This document shows positions 38,124-49,402 of a DNA stretch of 64,000 nt, piece after piece. A model generated the notes under the pieces. The model did no database searches. It was not told the origin of the DNA and saw nothing but the letters and a program-made list of their open reading frames with translations. The stretch lies in the NCBI GenBank assembly GCA_030248135.1, contig JASANC010000914.1:28374-92373 (forward strand). Direction: 5' to 3'. The translations under genes and the position numbers were made by a program. The stretch's first letter is position 1. The number at the start of each line of letters is the position of its first letter. The stretch is from Theristus sp. LFF4_11. Lineage: Eukaryota; Nematoda; Chromadorea; Monhysterida; Xyalidae.

Positions 38124-39362
38124 CAGGGTGGTTCATAAGTAGTGATACCAACTTTGAAACATTGCAACTCGCTAGCCGTTTAAAATTCCAAACAATTGTT
38201 TTAGAACATTTTAAACTTAGATTTTCTTTAATTTTCAGTCAGAAATATTATCAGCCTTCATCACGACGAATGAAAAACTGGAAAATGTAATTTTTGCTTG
38301 TTTGAGTTGAGTGGACACAGTCACTGGAAAGAACTTTCTCGCGCTGCTGAAAGAACTTGATTGATAATTGAGTCGGAAAATTTAGCCAGTTGCTTGTGGA
38401 AGTTCAGTTTAATTTTTTGTTAAATATTGCCAAACAACTATTCAACCGAGTCAGAAGGCAACACACCCGCATTTTTACATTTTGAGCTCGAATATGTTCA
38501 CCTCAAATCAACCTTCATGAATTAAGGAACACGTGAAATAAAATTCATCGTAACATGTTCCCTTCTCTCAAGAACTGTTTTAGAATGAATTCATAGCTCA
38601 TGTTTGCAATTTCATCCTGAACATCAAAGTGTTCAATTGAAACTTCTTGCTCTTGTGACTTCCTCTGTTATGCGTATGAGAAAAGCTCGCATTCAACCAC
38701 CCTATTCCGTTATTTCTGTGGCCCTGCTTTCTGAACTTGACTGATGTGCGGAATGGGCGAGCGCCAAGTGAACACGGCAGCTTTTTTCAGGGTGCAAGAA
38801 GCGCGCGACATTTGAATGAAAGAAAAAGAGGTTCAGAAACCCAATTGTGTGTCAAAGTTGACGTGTTTTTTAAGTAATTGACTCATCGTGCTGCAGCCAC
38901 GTTGACTGATGAGTTTGCTTGAAAGAAGAACGGTCGCGCAAGAAGCACGATGACTAACGCGCACCGGTGAGCCCTTCTGTGAACGAATGTAACAAGCCAG
39001 TGAGCGGTCGGTCAACGCAAGGTGCGGCAACAGCAAATTGGGCAGCGTGCTCAGGTTGCGTAAAAAACACGTGAATAAGTTGAAAAAAGACGTAGAACAA
39101 AATTTTTCGAGTTCCAGTCATAAAGAACACGATGCCACAGCAATGATAAGACTTTTGCGCGAAATCAAAGTTGCCCATTGTGAAAATCTCGGTTCTGAAT
39201 TTCAGCGGAATCCATCAATGTTTACTTCAAAAATAATTATCTAAAATCAGTACCGTCTTTTTACTCACCCTGTACACTGCAGGTGGAACTTTGCCAAACA
39301 ACTGGTTAAAATTTCAACCAAAATCCTGAAACGGTTGAAATCACTACTTATGGACCACTCTG
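38124..39362. mobile_element. Non-autonomous mariner-type element with nested repeat
   Basis: 1,239 bases between TA dinucleotides, with ends CAGGGTGGTTCATAAGTAGTG and (reverse complement) CAGAGTGGTCCATAAGTAGTG. Inside, about 38772-38880 matches 46026-46140 (GGCAGCTTTTTTCAGGGTGC and following), so part of the CAGTATGGCCGA family lies within it. An internal CACCCTGTA at about 39268 may be the end of another nested element. The 56033-56844 element belongs to the same family. Confidence 0.7.
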
Positions 39363-40639
39363 TATATTCGTATCGTAAAGTTTCAAGAATAACTGTTACT
39401 TTTTTGTTAAAAACAGTGTACAAAATTTGTATACTGTAGGTGCTTTTGCTCATTTATACACTGAATTTAACAATTTATGCGACTTTGTCTGTAACATGAA
39501 ACATACATAACATACGCGCGTTTTTTATGAACGAATAAAAACAATATAAAAGCACACCACGACGCTGCTGTGCAGAAAAATTATAATTTCAAATTTTGCT
39601 TCAATTCGCCTCATACTCTGTATATGGGACGGACGCGCACGGCGCATGTTGAAAACGAAAAAAGTGTTTGTGTGCATGCGGAAAATCAAATTTCAATCAA
39701 ATAAAAATGATGTTTTTATGAGTTTTTATTTATGATTTTACAAAAAACTCACATATTGTAACTATACAACGCAAGGTCACTTTTGGTCATAAATCTATCT
39801 TGTTTCCAATCTCTGCGCATACACCAGATTGTATGTGCCACATTTTCAGCAGCTCTGGTATTTGTGAAACTATGCGCGCCGAAAGGAAAAAACCATCATA
39901 TGCACTGAATGATCTTAATATCGGCTATTAAAAATTGCCAATTCAAATGAAACATCGTATAATCACGCGAAACGCAACACGCTGATCAGACCAACCACTG
40001 AAAAAGAAACTCTCCACACGCCGGGACGGCCACCACAAAAAACTCATAAATTTTGCGTCAATTTTCGAATGCATACACGAATCTGTTCTATGGACGTGGA
40101 ATCATTCTGGAAAATTACAATGTACCATATCCATAATCATAAGCAACAAATGTAAAAAAGAGCCGACACGCTTTTTCGCAAAAACAGAAATAATAGAAAA
40201 AAACAACGCTGCCGACGCGCAAAAGATAAGAAGTTGAAAAATATAAAATTCAAAATCGCAACATTATGCACCAATATATGTATGTGTAACGAGCACCCAT
40301 AAAAATGTTGCGGAATTATGTTTTATTATTTTTCGAACGCATAAAAATGACTCTATGAGGCAACCGATACGTCTATCTACGCGCTGCGTACAGAGAAAGG
40401 GTAATAAAAATTATAATATGCCGCGCTGAAAAAAAATTTGTTGCAAAAAATCACGCCCGCTCATAATGACGAAAACGCAACATTTGCACAATTGTGTTGT
40501 GGGCGCGCTCTGGAGCGCACTTTTTATGCACGAGCATTTTTTACGACTTTTTTGATCTCTCTGGCCAATGGGTTTTTGTGATCTCAAATAATGACTGCGC
40601 TTTTTTCTTGAATCTGAAGGTTCGCATCTCATCTGCTAT
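39363..40639. other. No gene seen
   Basis: AT-rich sequence with no supported gene or RNA. Confidence 0.35.
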
Positions 40640-41100
40640 TATCTTTCATTTTGGTCCCGGTTCTCTATGCCTTTGCACACAGGGATAGGAAAAACGTTTC
40701 AAGAATCTGCGGGAATTCAAAATTGGGTTACGGTAGCTGACGAAAGACGTCGGATGACGTCATGCGTCTGGTTTGGTGTCCGGCTTTTCCCCAACGCGTG
40801 AAACTTTTGTGCACGCGGTCTTCCTGTAACGATAATACGTTCTTCAATAATTCAGCGTTAGTTGTTGTATCCCGACGACGGTGTGTGTTGTTTTTCCAAG
40901 TTGGGGTTCGAACTCTCATGTACACAATGAAACGTTGTGTCTCAGCTTAGCGCTTCAGACACTCAGCCACTGGGCATACAGTGGCCTCTGGCGTACGTAT
41001 GTGCGTGCAATCGCAAATATTATCCTTTCTTTTGGTTTCGAGACTCAATGCGTTTGCATGCAGGGACAGAAAACGTTCCATAATTCAAATTTGCGAATGC
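40640..41100. repeat. Dispersed repeat flanking a tRNA-derived segment
   Basis: The phrase CAATGCGTTTGCATGCAGGG and nearby text at about 41040-41080 recurs, diverged, at about 40655-40690 and again at about 49445-49500. Between the first two lies the tRNA-like segment at 40735-40976. Confidence 0.55.
40735..40976 (-). repeat. SINE-like segment with tRNA-type internal promoter
   Basis: On the minus strand it begins GCCCAGTGGCTGAGTGTCTG, holding TGGCTGAGTGT, a near match to the RNA polymerase III A box. About 57 bases on it has AGTTCGAACCC, a near match to the B box. The spacing suits a Leu- or Ser-type tRNA with a variable arm. The acceptor stem does not pair, so this is not a functional tRNA gene. 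About 160 bases of unrelated sequence follow, as in tRNA-derived SINEs. Only one such copy was noticed in the window, and the 3' limit is a guess. Confidence 0.5.
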
Positions 41101-42249
41101 TGACTTTTTTCTTTTTCAACCGAGAAACCCGTTAATAACACTAAATGATTTGGTCATCAGCGAGTTCGTGTTTAAAATTTGTTAATTAATAATTTGTGAC
41201 GAAAAATTTGCACGGTTTTCCTCCGAGTTAACGCAGTCACCCGGCCACATCTTCCTTTGGTCATAAATTCATCCACGCATACATTTGTGCGTACATTGCG
41301 TCTTCTCATGGAGCAACTGAAATTCTCTGAGATTGTAAAAAGATTAAATTTCAAATTTACACATACTCACATGCACAGAATTGTGAACATACAATTTCCA
41401 GTAGAGGGCGGTCATACTTGTATCTTGTAAAGTAGCGTATTCTTGAATTCATACAGACCAGGGTCTACAATTACAAATACACCCTGAACAGTTGAAGGAA
41501 TAGAAATAATGGCGGTTTAAAAATTAACCGCGACGATTTAAAAAAAACTAAGGTTAATGCTCGACGTGTGCTGATGTCACAGACATCATCTGGTTACGGT
41601 ACTGTGAAGTTTATCATAATTGAAAAATACTCTTGTGCGCGCTGCCAAATTCAACAATTTTTACGACACCTTGTTGTTTCCTAGCAAAAATTGTCGCATT
41701 TTTAAACGCATCCGCAAACCGACCGTTAAAAATTGCTGAATAAAAAGAAACACACACTCACTTGTAGACAGTTAATGAAAATGAATAATGAAAAAATTTA
41801 TAGATATTCTTACAAAGAATGACTCGTCATAAAAATTGTAGAAGTTATTTTTTTATAGATTTTTATGATTTTCGCGCGCGCGCTCGCCCGCAAACTAATT
41901 TTTGTTTCAAAATTTTATGACGACACTACTGCTGTGTATGATTCGTAAATGGGCACCTGAGAGAATGCGATTTTTTCTCGAGAAGTTTTCTGTGCTGCGC
42001 AAATTTTTTAGTGTTTTTACGACCGTCTATCATTTTTTATGAGTTTATACGGTACTATTTTTGATGTGGCTGAAGATTGTTATATAATTTTTTTACCGTG
42101 CGTGCATAATGAAACAAACATATTACTTCGTAAATATAACGTATACGTATGATTTTAAACGTTGCGTTTCTTGCATCTTGGAATGTTTTGACGTTTTTTC
42201 TGCCTATCAATTCACCTGGGTAAACAAGTCGAAAAACTTGTTAATTGAA
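41101..42249. other. No gene seen
   Basis: AT-rich sequence with a GC-alternating stretch near 41875. No gene or RNA was supported. Confidence 0.35.
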
Positions 42250-44095
42250 GCGCAAATTAAGAAATGAGACATAGTCGGCTGCCTGATTATCAACAACGAC
42301 TTGTCACCTGTAGGTTGGCATAGGTCACTTGGCCAGTCAGAAAATACTGGCTGGTTTGTCACCTTGCCAGGCCAGACAATAATTACTGGCTCGTTGCCGT
42401 CACCTTAGCCAGACAAAAATGGTTGGTTTTTCTGTCAACCAGTCTGACAATAATGACGTGCTTGTCACCTGACCAGGCAATGAGGACTGACTTGTCACAT
42501 TCCCAGACATTAATGGCTGTCTTGTCACATGAGACAATAATGACTGGCCTGTCACCTGGCTAGAAAACAGTGACTGGCTTGACACCGGTCTAGACAACAG
42601 GTTCTGGCTTGTCAACGGTCTAGACAATAGGCTCTGGCTTGTCACCTGGCTAGACAACAATGACTTTGTTGTCACCTGGCCAGACAACAATGGCAAGCTT
42701 GTCATCTGTCCTGACATCAATGGCCACTGTCACATGTCCATACAACAATGACTGGCTGTCACTTGTCCAAACTACAATGACAGGCTTGTCACCTGTTCTG
42801 ACGACAACGACTGGTTGTCACGTGTCCAGACAACATTGACTGCTGTCACCTGTCCAGAAAACATTGACTGGCTGTCACCTGTCCAGAAAACATTGACTGG
42901 CTGTCACCTGCCCAGACAACAATGGCAGGCTTGTCCCCTGTCCAGACAACAATGGCAAGCTTGTCATCTGTCCTGACAACAATGACCACTGTCACATGTC
43001 CATACAACAATGACTGGCTGTCACTTGTCCAAACTACAATGACAGGCTTGTCACCTGTTCTGACGACAACGACTGGTGTCCAGACTACATTGACTGGCTG
43101 TCACCTGTCCAGAAAACATTGACTGGCTGTCACCTGTCCAGAAAACATTGGCTGGCTGTCACCTGCCCAGACAACATTGGCAGGCTTGTTCCCTGTCCAG
43201 ACAACAATGGCAAGCTTGTCATCTGTCCTGACAACAATGACCACTGTCACATGTCCATGCAACAATGACTGGCTGTCACTTGTCCAAACCACAATGACAG
43301 GCTTGTCACCTATTCTGACGACAACGACTGGTTGTCACCTGTCCAGACAACATTGACTGGCTGTCACCTGTCCAGAAAACATTGACTGGCTGTCACCTGT
43401 CCAGAAAACATTGACTGGCTGTCACCTGCCCACACAACAATGGCAGGCTTGTCCCCTGTCCAGACAACAATGGCAAGCTTGTCATCTGTCCTGACAACAA
43501 TGACCACTGTCACATGTCCATACAACAATGACTGGCTGTCACTTGTCCAAACTACAATGACAGGCTTGTCACCTGTTCTGACGACAACGACTGGTTGTCA
43601 CCTGTCCAGACAACATTAACTGGCTGTCACCTGTCCAGAAAACATTGACTGGCTGTCACCTGTCCAGAAAACATTGACTGGCTGTCACCTGCGCAGACAA
43701 CAATGGCAGGCTTGTCCCCTGTCCAGACAACAATGGCAAGCTTGTCATCTGTCCTGACAACAATGACCACTGTCACATGTCCATACAACAATGACTGGCT
43801 GTCACTTGTCCAAACTACAATGACAGGCTTGTCACCTGTTTTGACGACAATGACTGGTTGTCACCTGTCCAGATAACATTGACTGGCTGTCACCTGCCCA
43901 AATAACAATGACTGGTTGTCACCTGTCCAGATAACATTGACTGGCTGTCACCTGCCCAAATAACAATGAGTGGCTGTCACCTGTCCAGACAACAATGGCA
44001 GGTTTGTCACCTGTCCAGACAACAATGATTGGCTCTCACCTAGCCAGACTACGATGGCTGGCTAGTCTCATGGTCACAGACAACAATCACTGTTT
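42250..44095. repeat. Minisatellite with higher-order structure
   Basis: An array of about 28-31-base monomers of the type GACTGGCTGTCACCTGTCCA followed by GACAACAAT. Monomers vary in the order GGCAGG, GGCAAG, GACCAC and GACTGG, and that order recurs as a block. The AATGGCAGGCTTGT block start falls at 42921, 43176, 43439 and 43702, giving periods of about 255, 263 and 263 bases. The left third is less regular. Open frames through it on both strands are a by-product of a near 30-base unit. Confidence 0.95.
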
Positions 44096-44963
44096 TGTCA
44101 GTCATTGGTCGAAACTGAAATATGTTCAAGGGTAGAAGTAAACTTGAAATCATAAATTGCAAAATCATAATTTTGTTGCCACACATCCGTTTTTTTTTTC
44201 AAACACACGCCAGGCAGGGCGGCGTGTTTTTGATCTTCGATAAATGTGTACGGGAGACGATATGAATATTGTACGCACATTTTTGATAATAATTGTCGTC
44301 GGTCATAAAAGTTTTGTGTGAAAGAAATAAAAAAACTTATTTTTATGACATTTTGCGACATATCGCGTCAGCTCTGTTCTATGCCATGCAGCGTGCGCGC
44401 GCAGCGCCCACAGCGTTTATCGTTTTTTTGCAGTTCCAGGACCAGGTTGTACCGTTTTTGAAGTAATAAAATTTTCATTTATGCACGCTGCGTTTTCCCG
44501 TTTTGTAGTTTTACTACCTTGGTATTCAAGAAAATGTCATTTATGGGGGCAAACCATTAAATTGAAGTTCACAAAAATAATATTGTGGAAGGGCATGTGT
44601 TGTGCGACAACGGTCAAAGAAATCCAAAAAATCGCACTGCCGAAAAATATTGGTCTCGACTTTATGAGCGTACAGTACATTCATTTACAAGTTGCATTAA
44701 TAAATGGAAATTTCCAGTGTTTAAGTTTCTATCTGCAAGTTGCTTTTTGATTCGAATTACTGTAATCGACTTCGAAGTAAAGTTATCCGATCAACATGAT
44801 CTTTACACTGTGGTCCCGGGCATGATCGGTTAAGAAAACCGGACTAAAATGCACACATGGAACAAAAAAAGAAAACATTCCCTTTTTAACACCAGAAACT
44901 CTTCTCATGAGACACCTTCAACTTCAACGTCGTGATCAATTACAGGCTAATATACTATTAGTA
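44096..44963. other. No gene seen
   Basis: Unassigned. Open frames of 80-90 residues at 44481-44833 overlap in two frames and show no domain. Confidence 0.35.
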
Positions 44964-45370
44964 CCGTATTACCCCCAATAAACCCCCATGGGGGATTAAT
45001 ACGTCAGCGACTTTTAGGGGTGGGGGTTTATTGGTGGGGGGGGGGATTATTGGTGGGGGGGGGGTTTATTTACAAAAAAATTCTAGGGGTGGGGTTTGTT
45101 GAAAAATGGCAAAAATACATTGCATGGCAGGCAAGAAAGTCGCAGAAACTTCTACTCTACATGGAAATTTCCTTTTATAACAGCCTTTTGTAATGAAATT
45201 ACTATTAACTCACCCATTTGGGGCCTTTGGTAGCACAATTTCATCATTTTCATTGCAACCAGCCACTGAATTCGCTGGGTATGTGTTTCAAACAGGTCTC
45301 CAATAATCCCCCATGGGGGATTATTTGTGGGGGGTATTAATGGTGGGGGGGTTTATTGGGGGTATTACGG
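44964..45370. mobile_element. G-run MITE (CCGTATTACCCCC), copy A
   Basis: 407 bases flanked by TA. It starts CCGTATTACCCCCAATAAAC and ends with the inverse, GGGTTTATTGGGGGTATTAC then GG. The subterminal regions are packed with runs of 5-10 G on the plus strand; the middle is ordinary AT-rich sequence with the phrase GGCAGGCAAGAAAGTCGCAG. Non-coding. Confidence 0.9.
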
Positions 45371-45382
45371 TATGTACTAATA

Positions 45383-45852
45383 CCGTATTACCCTCATTAA
45401 ACCCTCCCCCCACCATTAATTCCCCCCCCACCAATAAACCCCCACCCCTACGACAAGTTTTCGAATAATACCCCCCCACAAATAATCCCCCATGGGGGAT
45501 TATTGGAAACCTGTTTGAAACACATACCCAGCGAAGTCAGTGGCTGGTTGCAGTTAAAATGATGAAATTGTTCTACCAAAGGCCCCAAATGGATGAGTTA
45601 ATGGTATCTATAATTTCATTACAAAAGGCTGTTATAAAAGGAAATTTCTTTGTAGAGTAGAAGTTTCTGCGACTTTCTTGCCTGCCATGCAAAGTATTTT
45701 TGCCATTTTTCAATAAACCCCCACCCCTAGAACTTGTTTGTAAATAAAGCCCCCCCCCAACCAATAATCCCCCCCCCCCCACCAATAAACCCCCACCCCT
45801 AAAAGTCGCTGACGTATTAATCCCCCATGGGGGTTTATTGGAGATAATACGG
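45383..45852. mobile_element. G-run MITE, copy B, inverted relative to A
   Basis: 470 bases flanked by TA, the same family as 44964-45370 but in opposite orientation and only 12 bases away, so the two together make a large imperfect palindrome. The C runs are on the plus strand here. The middle segment (TTGCCTGCCATGCAA, ACACATACCCAGCG) is the reverse complement of copy A. Confidence 0.9.
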
Positions 45853-45883
45853 TATACTAATTATGAACTTTAAAAAAACATAA

Positions 45884-45995
45884 GCTAACATCTGATTGGT
45901 TGATAATAACGCAATGCACACTTTTTGTGCAGGCGCTGTTGTGGAGGTGGACAGAAAGCATGCATCACTTGATTATCAACCAATCAGATGATAGC
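45884..45995. repeat. Hairpin-forming inverted repeat
   Basis: Arms ATCTGATTGGTTGATAAT and, in inverse orientation, ATTATCAACCAATCAGATG, separated by about 70 bases. A short MITE-like or structured sequence. Confidence 0.65.
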
Positions 45996-46011
45996 CTGTA
46001 ATTTAGAGTTA

Positions 46012-46280
46012 CAGTATGGCCGATTAAACATGGCAGCTTTTTTCAGGGTGCAAGGAGCGCGCGAAATTTGAATCAATGAACAAAAGATGTTCAGAATCCC
46101 AATTGCGTGTCAAATTTTACGTGTTTCTCAAAATTAATTGGTAATTCGTGCTATTCTGTTCATTATTTCTCCCTTTGCACACTCGATTGGCAGATATCTT
46201 ATCATTTTTAAGAAAGGCAACTCCTAGTCTGCGACTAATCTCGCCTTGATTGAGACTGCCATATTTATTCGGCCATACCG
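46012..46280. mobile_element. MITE with CAGTATGGCCGATTAAA ends, copy 1
   Basis: 269 bases flanked by TA. Left CAGTATGGCCGATTAAAC, right (reverse complement) CGGTATGGCCGAATAAATAT. Relatives lie at 56858-57064, at about 63122-63200 (one end), and inside 38124-39362. Non-coding. Confidence 0.8.
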
Positions 46281-47054
46281 TAGTCAAGTCACCCTCATCG
46301 CGAGCGCGTTGGACCTTTTTGTCTGTTCGCTCGGTCGAAGATAAGGACTTTGCCAAAGTGTAATGGGCTCTTGCAAATTGCAGCATGTCGTCAAAGAGAA
46401 TCAAAAGATCCTGCAAATTTCTTCTAGAACAGTAAAGTCAGCAGCTTTGCTTGGAGCGGCGTGTGTGTTTGGTTCCGTCTTATTACACTCACACACATAG
46501 TGCCTGGTACCTGCGTGTGTGTGTGGATGTTTTTTCCATTTATTGGGCGGAATAATTTATAAAAAAAACATAAGCAACCACAGCAGGACGATATGAGCTA
46601 ATACAGAGACGCTTGTTGGATGCTTCAAAACGTTTTTACAGGCATAACTTCAGACCTGACGTATGCGTAGTAACTGTACAATCAAACAAGCAATACCACA
46701 ACAAAACAAACAATAAACCTTCTATTTTCGTGCACCTGTATTCAACAACAAAAAACGCAGCTAGAACCGATGCTGTTTTTTTCGCATCTTTTTCGCCAGC
46801 TGCTTTACATACTTTTTTCAGATTAGAAACATAACCTTTTTATTTTGAAAAAAAAGAATAATGTATGGTCGCTGAATCGCTGAATGAACAACAAGCAAAA
46901 ATAAAAGTTTTTAAAAAAAAGTTTCACTGCGTGGGTGGGACTGATTCTTGAAGGCATGCCACGAAAGTCGTGAAAGCAAGCAACAAAGCCAGCGCCACTG
47001 TGGCTTAAAAAGTTTCGCGTGTTTCACTAAAAATTGGGTAAAAACTGGCTAAAA
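46281..47054. other. Upstream flank of the LURP-one-like gene
   Basis: No gene seen. It should hold the promoter of the gene starting at 47055. No TATA box or initiator could be called with confidence. Confidence 0.4.
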
Positions 47055-49402
47055 ATGGCTACCGCATTCGACTCGATGTTACGTGGCGCCGAGAAAATGG
47101 TCGCCAAAGTTGGCCAAATGGTCGTCGACGAACTGCCAGACGCGAAAGTGCTGAAGGCATACAGTGAACTGTCGATAAAAGTGGAGAATGTCGAAGACAT
47201 TGTTGACGCTGCGCAGGGGTTTGTCTGGGCTTGCAGGAGCTTCCGTCCGGGCCGTGGGCGCTCAAAACAATCACACAGCGCTTTCAAATGGAACGCTCAT
47301 TTTTTGTCTTATCGTTCCCTTGTTGCCTTATCACTGTCACCCGACAACGCGAAATTTGAACTTCAATCTTATTTGAATCTTCAATCTTCAAACATCGTTT
47401 ACTGGAGCTGACATGTTGCTTGTGTGAGATGTTTCAAAAAAACTTGCACGTTTGCTTTTTTAGTGTGAAAAAGAGGGAATTCGTGAATAAATCGATCACT
47501 GTTGGTATTATGTACGGTGCATTCAACTGATATCCATTGCTCCAAATTCAGATTCATCGTGTCAGGGAGCAAGCATTTCCACCCTGTTCCGCTGCTGATC
47601 AGAAACGAACGCCAAGGTAAGCTATCGGTGTTGCACGCCGAAATCCTGCCGGAAGTGGGAATCGTGGTGAAACACGATTGTGACAGTGAACTGATGCGCG
47701 TGACGCTGCCGCAACAGTCGGATAACGTGCTCTGCAAGATACAGCACCCGTGTGGTACCACCGTTTATAAGGTGGGCAATTTACACTGCGAAACTTAACG
47801 AACACAAAAAAAATCCTTTTATTTCATGACACAGGTAACTTTAGTAGCCGTTTAGTAGCCAAGCCAGTATATACAGTAAGTAGCGGTTCAGTAGGAAGTA
47901 ACATTCTAGCCGTTAAATAACCGTTCAGTTGCCATAAGTAGCCATTTAGAAGCAGTCTTGGTAGCAGTTTTGGTAAGAGCAGTTTCAGAAGTAGTTTAGT
48001 AGCAGTTGTAAGACCCTTTTTAGTAGCCGTTTTAGTTGCCATATTAACAGTTGTTTATGCAGCAGTTTAGTATCTTTTTACTAGCAGTTTTAGTACGTTT
48101 TAGTAACAGTTTTTCTAGCTGCTTGGTAATGGCTTAACTAGTTGTTTTACTAGTCAAATTGGAAGCAGTTTTCGAAGCTGCTGTAGTAGGCGTTTCAGTA
48201 CCCGTTATTTGTAGACTTTTTAGCAGCTATTCCGCAGCCGTTCTAGCAGTCGTCTTATTATAGTAGCTCCGTGTTATCTGAGTGTGCTATTCAGGCGAGC
48301 ACACCGGATGCTCGCGGACGCATTCGCGTTGTCGGCACCAGTGGCAGCGTGGACGGAGTGGCGATTCTCACGTTGGACAGCCGTCGACTCTGGTATCTGT
48401 CGGTGCCGAAAATGATCGGTGTTCAGTTCAGTACACGCTCGTATCGCGCAACGGACTCGAAACGGAGACGCGTTGGTACGGCATTTTTAGCAGGGAAACT
48501 CGTAAATCCGCTTTCGAGTTCTTGCCGTCAGTGGACTCGTCCAACCCCTGCCGCTTTATGCAGCCAATCAGCACGTCTTAGTGCATTCGATTACCAATCA
48601 CAATGCTACATGTAACACGCATGATGCTCTAGAGACCTGTGTGCTTGTTTGTGACTCTGAGACAATACGCTAGGAAAAAAATGTCCCGCACCTAGTCCGT
48701 GTCCGCCGCCAAATAAAAGTAGCAAAAAAGGTTGAATGTGGTGTTCTTTCTCTCTCACTCATCACCCATGAACTCATCATCGAACCAGTTACAGTTCGAT
48801 TTTTTCCTTATCAATCATCAGCTGGTTCTGACTTAATTTGGAACACGTAAACTGCTAAAAAGGCGGATTTTGGTCGTTCAAAAACCAAACAAATATCCGA
48901 AATCTCTAGTCTGTCTCGTGTGCCAATTTTTGTCAGAAACACCAAATCATTGATTGGGAAAAAACCGAACTGAAACTGTTTAATGATTTTTGCGCTACCC
49001 TGTATTTTCGGGATACCGCGCGGGACAAAACTCGGCAGCGGATACGCACGATATTGGAGTGGACACGGTGGCGGACACGGACACGCCACGGGACATTTGT
49101 GTTTGGCGTGATGTCTTCAGACTCGGCCGCTTAGAGGCAGTAAACGAACACAATGCAGAACAAACAGCGAAAAGCGTGTCATGTAATGCCCATTTTTCAT
49201 TGATGCGTGCCAACAAAAAGCAGGTCGCATATGGCCGAAGCTTCGTTCGTTCTCGTCGGACGTGATGCTGGTGAAGTTGCACGATGCGGCCGATGATCGT
49301 CACCGGGTGGCGCTGTTGGCGATCGCGATCGTGCAACTGCTACGCACGGCGCACTTGGAAATGTACAACCTGATGAAGCAGTCGATCGCTCAATGCGATT
49401 GA
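47055..49402 (+). CDS. Uncharacterised protein, possible LURP-one/scramblase-like fold
   Basis: Four-exon model: 47055-47218, 47552-47771, 48295-48418 (or to 48475) and 49224-49402, all phase-consistent, giving 228 residues (247 with the longer third exon). Exon 1 (from ATG 47055) is helical, with AEKMVAKVGQMVV. Exon 2 reads LSVLHAEILPEVGIVV and NVLCKIQHPCGTTVYK. Exon 3 has GRIRVVGTSGSVDGVAILTL. Exon 4 has GRIWPK, then DVMLVKLHDAADDRHRVALL before a hydrophobic stretch. A Gly-Arg-Ile turn, a short strand, an acidic loop and then a long hydrophobic helix is how tubby-like, LURP-one and phospholipid-scramblase domains end, and I base the fold suggestion on that pattern only. There is no signal peptide. 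The scramblase Cys-rich palmitoylation motif was not seen. Exon GC content is well above the flanks. Function is unknown. Confidence 0.5.
47838..48265 (+). repeat. Degenerate short tandem repeat in intron 2
   Basis: Imperfect 15-18-base units built on AGTAGCAGTTTTAGTAGC, filling most of the second intron of the LURP-one-like gene. Confidence 0.75.

Noticed and set aside
40897..40976. Functional tRNA-Leu or tRNA-Ser gene
   Set aside because: A and B boxes are present, but the acceptor stem and T stem do not pair; treated as a SINE-like remnant.
42400..42720. Open frame with repeated SGQVTSQSLL-type decapeptides on minus
   Set aside because: It lies wholly in the minisatellite; a near 30-base unit without stops gives repeated peptides in any frame. 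No start context or neighbouring exons.
42250..44095. CRISPR array
   Set aside because: The whole monomer repeats with substitutions; there are no unique spacers between identical repeats, and the DNA is eukaryotic.
48800..49002. Element ending TACCCTGTA in intron 3 of the LURP-one-like gene
   Set aside because: A single degenerate end with no partner; not enough to call.
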